IMG/VR virus record: IMGVR_UViG_3300046512_000126
Span: 1-50,962 of that record
Source of the DNA: a virus
Reading direction: 5' to 3' (one strand)
Length of the DNA stretch: 50,962 nucleotides
Position 1 is the stretch's first letter. Each line of letters opens with the position of its first letter. Below are positions 48,406-50,962 of this stretch, piece by piece. The notes under the pieces are model-generated. The model was not told the DNA's origin and ran no database searches. It was given only the letters and a program-made list of their open reading frames with translations. The translations under genes and the position numbers were made by a program.

Positions 48406-48571
48406 CAGCGCCGCCCGTTCGGCCCCACCCTATCTCTACTGCCTGCTGCGCGGCTATCTGGCCGAACCCTGCAGCATTAAAGCTGGAGCGTCTACATGCC
48501 CGAGATGCAAATGAAGAGCCGCGAACGAAGCCTGCTGCACGATTACTGCGGACTTCCAGGCAGGACTTCCC

Positions 48572-48736
48572 ATGGAAGAGACCACCACCATCTTCATCAT
48601 GTTGATGGTCGACTCATCCAAGGCAAGCAGGAGCGAATGGGCTGTGAAACGGAAATCGTTTGCGGTCTGCATACGGAAAACCTACTTACTAAAAGCAATC
48701 GGTTATCGATTCCATCTATCTGTGAGTCGTGGTTGA
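48572..48736 (+). CDS. 54-residue basic protein, overlapped by an alternative ORF
   Basis: The ATG at 48572 has AGGA upstream with good spacing. The peptide is METT-like (MEETTTIFIMLMVDSSKASR) and then basic and aromatic (AVKRKSFAVCIRKTYLLKAI). A second frame from 48496 (82 residues, GGAG before its ATG, starting MPEMQMKSRERSLL) overlaps it entirely. The start of one and the body of the other look real, so a frameshift or two overlapping genes are both possible. Confidence 0.42.
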   Translation: MEETTTIFIMLMVDSSKASRSEWAVKRKSFAVCIRKTYLLKAIGYRFHLSVSRG

Positions 48737-48817
48737 TCAGCTAATTCAATTCAACCGGATCGACGGCTCATATTTCCAATTCCAATTGCCTGCTGCGTAT
48801 GCGGCGAGGACGAAGTC

Positions 48818-49240
48818 ATGCCTGAAGAAATCATTTTCGTGAACGACAATCCAGCACAGTGTGGCTGCACATCGCGCTTCAGCGACGGCGGCGGCCAGTA
48901 TTCGAATGTCTTTTACGTCACACCGTGTTCCATCCATTCGCCGAAGATTTTCGGGCCGGCCGAGGTTGTTCGCGATAAAGATGGTTGGTGGTGGCATCCA
49001 GATGTCCCGGACTTTGGGGAAGGCGAAGACCCAGCGCCATATCTCGCCTGGGTGGCTGAACAAAAGCTTGAGCTGAAAGGCTGGCATGCGGGTGACGAGA
49101 CCTATGATCTTCCCGAAGAAGATGCTGCGTGCACGGCCTGGAACCCTGCTTCACCCGGACCTGAATGGTTTCTGATGGGCATCTTCGATACCGAGGATGG
49201 ACCGTATGTCAGCTGGGCTCGACGGATGGTGACGCCATGA
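48818..49240 (+). CDS. Hypothetical protein upstream of xis
   Basis: This 140-residue acidic protein contains NDNPAQCGCTSRFSDGGG, DKDGWWWHPDVPDFGEGED and EWFLMGIFDTEDGPYVSWAR. It is Trp- and Asp-rich. The stop overlaps the xis start by four bases. It is one of the delayed early genes before integrase. Family unknown. Confidence 0.78.
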   Translation: MPEEIIFVNDNPAQCGCTSRFSDGGGQYSNVFYVTPCSIHSPKIFGPAEVVRDKDGWWWHPDVPDFGEGEDPAPYLAWVAEQKLELKGWHAGDETYDLPEEDAACTAWNPASPGPEWFLMGIFDTEDGPYVSWARRMVTP

Positions 49241-49449
49241 AGCGCGAACTGATCAAGATCAGCGAATTCCGCCGCCGGCGCTGGGGGGAGAACGGTACAC
49301 CACCCTGCTCCCAGGCGATCCGCAACTACATCCGAGACGGCAAGCTTCCGGGCGAGCAGATCGGGAAACTCTGGTATATCGATTGGGCGGCTTTCAACAA
49401 ATCCGCCGGCAACGAGCTCGTAGCGATGGTATTGAAAGGAGCTGCATGA
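49237..49449 (+). CDS. xis: Excisionase-like protein
   Basis: This 70-residue protein has a MerR-like winged-helix pattern: KISEFRRRRWGENGTPPCSQ, AIRNYIRDGKLPGEQIGKLW, then YIDWAAF. This fits the lambda/Mu-like excisionase layout (helix, 'I-x-x-G-x-L-x-x-x-x-x-G-x-x-W-x-I'). It lies directly upstream of and overlapping the integrase gene, the usual place for xis. Confidence 0.85.
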   Translation: MKRELIKISEFRRRRWGENGTPPCSQAIRNYIRDGKLPGEQIGKLWYIDWAAFNKSAGNELVAMVLKGAA

Positions 49450-50561
49450 TGGTCCCAAGGCCGCGCAATAAGTCGAACAGAGGCTTGCCGCCGAACCTCT
49501 ACCTGGATGATCGGCGCGGGACTTACCGGTACCGCAGGCCGACTGACGGCAAATGGTTTCCGTTCGGAGCAGATCGAGTGAAAGCGGTAGACGCGGCCAA
49601 ACAATTGAACCTCGCCTTCATGCAGGGCGCCGACCTGGTTGGCTCGGTGATGGGCGAATCTGCCGAGCTGTTCACCGCGTTCCTGACCCAGTACGAAGAA
49701 AAGGTGCTGCCTCCCCGTGAGCTTTCAGCGGGAACGCTCGGCCTATACGCCGTCCACTTCCGTCGCTTCCGCAAGGCGTTCGAGGGAAAAGCGATAGACC
49801 AGATCACGATTCGTATGATCGCCGAGCTGCTGGATTCCGTTACGCCGCGCACCGCGAACCAGTGCCGCGCACTGCTGATCGATATATTCAACCACGCCGC
49901 AGCGAAGGGGCTATGCCCCGACAACCCAGCAATTAGCACGATCAGCCGGATCGAAAAGAAGGCCCGCAAGCGCCACACCGTCGAAGGCCTGAAAGCCATC
50001 CGGGAGAAATCGCCCGCTTGGCTGCAGAACGCAATCGATCTGGCGCTGATCACCGCGCAGCGGCGCACCGACATTCTGTCCATGAAGTTCGAGGACGTGA
50101 AGGATGGATACCTCTACGTGGTCCAGCAAAAGACCGCGAAAGCGTCGGACATGGCATGGATCAGGTTCAGGGTTACACCTGAGCTTCAGCGGGTCATCAG
50201 CCACTGCCGAGACAACATCGTCTCGCCTTTTCTAATTCACCGGCGGCCGGAGCGAAAGAAACAGAAGCAGGCTGAAACGAAAGAGCACTGGACCAAAATT
50301 GAGGAACGGTATCTGACCAGGGCTTTCAAGGAAGCGCGGGAGGCAGCGGATTGTTACAAGGGATGGAAGGAAGAAGAGATGCCGGGCTTCCATGAAGTCA
50401 GAGCACTGTCGCTGCACCTGTACAAGAAAGCTGGGAAGGATGGGCAAAAGATTGCTGGTCATGCCAGCGAAGAGATGACCAAAAACTACCAGAAGGATCA
50501 CGCGGAAGTGGTCTGGTCAGAGGCGGTACCCGACCTGGATATCAGCGAAATCGCCGGATAG
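49446..50561 (+). CDS. int: Lambda-type tyrosine integrase
   Basis: This 371-residue protein has an N-terminal arm-binding domain (RRGTYRYRRPTDGKWFPFG, residues 23-41), a core-binding domain (about 70-165), and the catalytic domain with Arg207 (ITAQRRTDIL), Lys229, His316 and Arg319 (HEVRALSLHLY), His339 (AGHASEE) and Tyr348 (NYQ). It recombines the tRNA-Pro site. The stop codon overlaps the first arm-like repeat. The ATG at 49446 overlaps the xis stop; an adjacent ATG at 49449 has better spacing from AAAGGAG. Confidence 0.95.
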   Translation: MMVPRPRNKSNRGLPPNLYLDDRRGTYRYRRPTDGKWFPFGADRVKAVDAAKQLNLAFMQGADLVGSVMGESAELFTAFLTQYEEKVLPPRELSAGTLGLYAVHFRRFRKAFEGKAIDQITIRMIAELLDSVTPRTANQCRALLIDIFNHAAAKGLCPDNPAISTISRIEKKARKRHTVEGLKAIREKSPAWLQNAIDLALITAQRRTDILSMKFEDVKDGYLYVVQQKTAKASDMAWIRFRVTPELQRVISHCRDNIVSPFLIHRRPERKKQKQAETKEHWTKIEERYLTRAFKEAREAADCYKGWKEEEMPGFHEVRALSLHLYKKAGKDGQKIAGHASEEMTKNYQKDHAEVVWSEAVPDLDISEIAG

Positions 50562-50592
50562 TTTTGCGCCAGTTTTGCGCGGGTTTTGCGCC
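50561..50592 (+). repeat. Three GTTTTGCGC repeats, candidate integrase arm sites
   Basis: GTTTTGCGCC (50561-50570), GTTTTGCGCG (50572-50581) and GTTTTGCGCC (50583-50592) lie at exact 11-bp steps, about one helical turn. They begin at the last base of the int stop codon and end 54 bp from the attR core. A fourth copy lies in the attL arm (239-248). This fits lambda-type P and P' arm sites. Confidence 0.72.
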
Positions 50593-50605
50593 GTCCAGAA
50601 ATGAA

Positions 50606-50641
50606 AAAGGGAATCAAACCTGTAAGTGGCTGATTCCCTTT
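50606..50641 (-). terminator. Terminator next to attR, serving int and tRNA-Pro
   Basis: AAAGGGAATCA pairs with TGATTCCCTTT. On the minus strand it is followed by TTTTTC, the better T-run, so it suits the leftward tRNA transcript; on the plus strand it may end int. It would replace the tRNA's own terminator, displaced to position 36-59. Confidence 0.75.
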
Positions 50642-50646
50642 ACAAA

Positions 50647-50697
50647 ATATGGTCGGGACGGAGTGATTCGAACACTCGACCCCTAGCACCCCATGCT
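50647..50697. other. attR: attR: 51-bp core inside tRNA-Pro
   Basis: Identical to 73-123. The core covers the 3' end of the tRNA from the anticodon region to three bases beyond CCA. Because the phage copy is identical, the tRNA at this end remains intact after integration. Confidence 0.93.
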
Positions 50698-50726
50698 AGT
50701 GCGCTACCGGACTGCGCTACGCCCCG
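50650..50726 (-). tRNA. tRNA-Pro (anticodon GGG)
   Basis: The minus strand gives a 77-nt tRNA with acceptor stem CGGGGCG/CGTCCCG, anticodon stem CTAGC/GCTAG with loop ATGGGGT (anticodon GGG, reading CCC/CCU), TTCGAATC T-loop and encoded CCA. It resembles proL. It is the integration target of the prophage. Confidence 0.96.
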
Positions 50727-50768
50727 ACTAGGCGTGAATCTGTTGTCGCTCTTGCGAGGACGTCGAGG

Positions 50769-50774
50769 AATATA
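50769..50774 (-). promoter_or_regulatory. Likely -10 box of the tRNA-Pro promoter
   Basis: On the minus strand TATATT is followed by a GC-rich stretch (CCTCG) typical of stable RNA promoters, about 43 bases before the tRNA 5' end. A matching -35 box is not clear (TTCCAT is 17 bases upstream). Bases 50727-50816 hold only this. Confidence 0.45.
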
Positions 50775-50816
50775 CCCTAAGCTTTTGAATGATGGAAGTA
50801 TTTCGATCCAGTTGCG

Positions 50817-50962
50817 TTACTTGCGTAGCACGACAAGAACATCTTCCAGCTCAGCAATCATCTGCTTGATCAGCTGCTTGTACTGCAGGGAATCGTCCTT
50901 GACCTCATCGCTGGACATGCGCAGGCGTGCGCCACCGATGGTGAAGCCCTGGTCATAGAGCA
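50817..50962 (-). CDS. C-terminus of a MerR-family regulator (partial, host)
   Basis: Reading leftwards from the window edge, the last 47 codons encode [20 protein letters not shown] and end [20 protein letters not shown] plus RK. The 'GFTI-x-GAR' pattern and C-terminal coiled coil are typical of MerR-like regulators beside ihfA in Pseudomonas. The N-terminal DNA-binding part is outside the window. This gene is bacterial, not phage. Confidence 0.8.
   Translation of the reverse strand, partial: LYDQGFTIGGARLRMSSDEVKDDSLQYKQLIKQMIAELEDVLVVLRK

Noticed and set aside
1-50962. CRISPR arrays, insertion sequences or rRNA
   Set aside because: No regularly spaced repeats, transposase-like proteins or rRNA sequence were seen on either strand.

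Overview
The window is a complete, lambda-organised temperate phage genome integrated in a Pseudomonas chromosome. The host is inferred from the right flank: a tRNA-Pro(GGG) gene followed by the C-terminus of a MerR-type regulator, an order typical of the pheST-ihfA-merR-tRNA-Pro locus of Pseudomonas. The 3' end of that tRNA is duplicated as an identical 51-bp core at both ends (attL 73-123, attR 50647-50697), so the prophage spans about 50.6 kb. The structural genes are those of a contractile-tailed phage: DUF3383 sheath, DUF3277 tube, spike, gp25-like and J-like baseplate proteins.

Layout, read from attR leftwards. Integrase and excisionase (49.2-50.6 kb) end a long rightward early-left (pL-like) operon, 36.6-50.6 kb. 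It holds small phage proteins, a DUF3268 zinc protein, a coiled-coil protein, a probable strand-annealing protein paired with a YqaJ/lambda-Exo nuclease, two DNA methyltransferases (amino type and C5 type), a DUF4406 protein, and several genes on the opposite strand that look like morons. The immunity region (34.8-36.4 kb) has cro, a XRE-S24 repressor, and two operator clusters built on CAAGCATGCTTG that match OR and OL of lambda. An SOS-boxed DUF1654 gene lies between the repressor and OL. The early-right operon runs leftwards: RHH protein, terminator, Rha, O-like initiator with internal repeats, lambda-P-like loader, NinB, NinG, and an unrecognised gene at the position of lambda Q.

The late operon continues leftwards from about 29.8 kb to 4.1 kb: holin-like genes, portal, MuF, DUF2213 protease/scaffold, cement, major capsid, connectors, sheath, tube, tail chaperone with a -1 frameshift extension, lysozyme-bearing tape measure, baseplate, fibre, then terminase, tailspike, an acetyltransferase, a lambda-R-like endolysin and nested Rz/Rz1. 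Two features differ from the usual order. The terminase pair sits after the tail genes, and the lysis genes are split into two sites about 24 kb apart. The left end (0.4-6.1 kb) is accessory: a TIR-domain protein inserted against the late operon, a three-helix membrane protein, a SRAP/YedK protein, and UmuD/UmuC with a LexA box.

Control appears tightly linked to DNA damage. The repressor has an S24 protease domain, and two LexA boxes control umuDC/SRAP and DUF1654. The most interesting points are the TIR moron, the paired OR/OL operators, the integrase arm repeats at 11-bp spacing, a boxA-like leader in the pL transcript, repeats inside the O gene, a double 18-bp palindrome at 47.4 kb, and the unannotated frameshift extension of the tail chaperone. 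No database search was possible; all family names come from reading the proteins.
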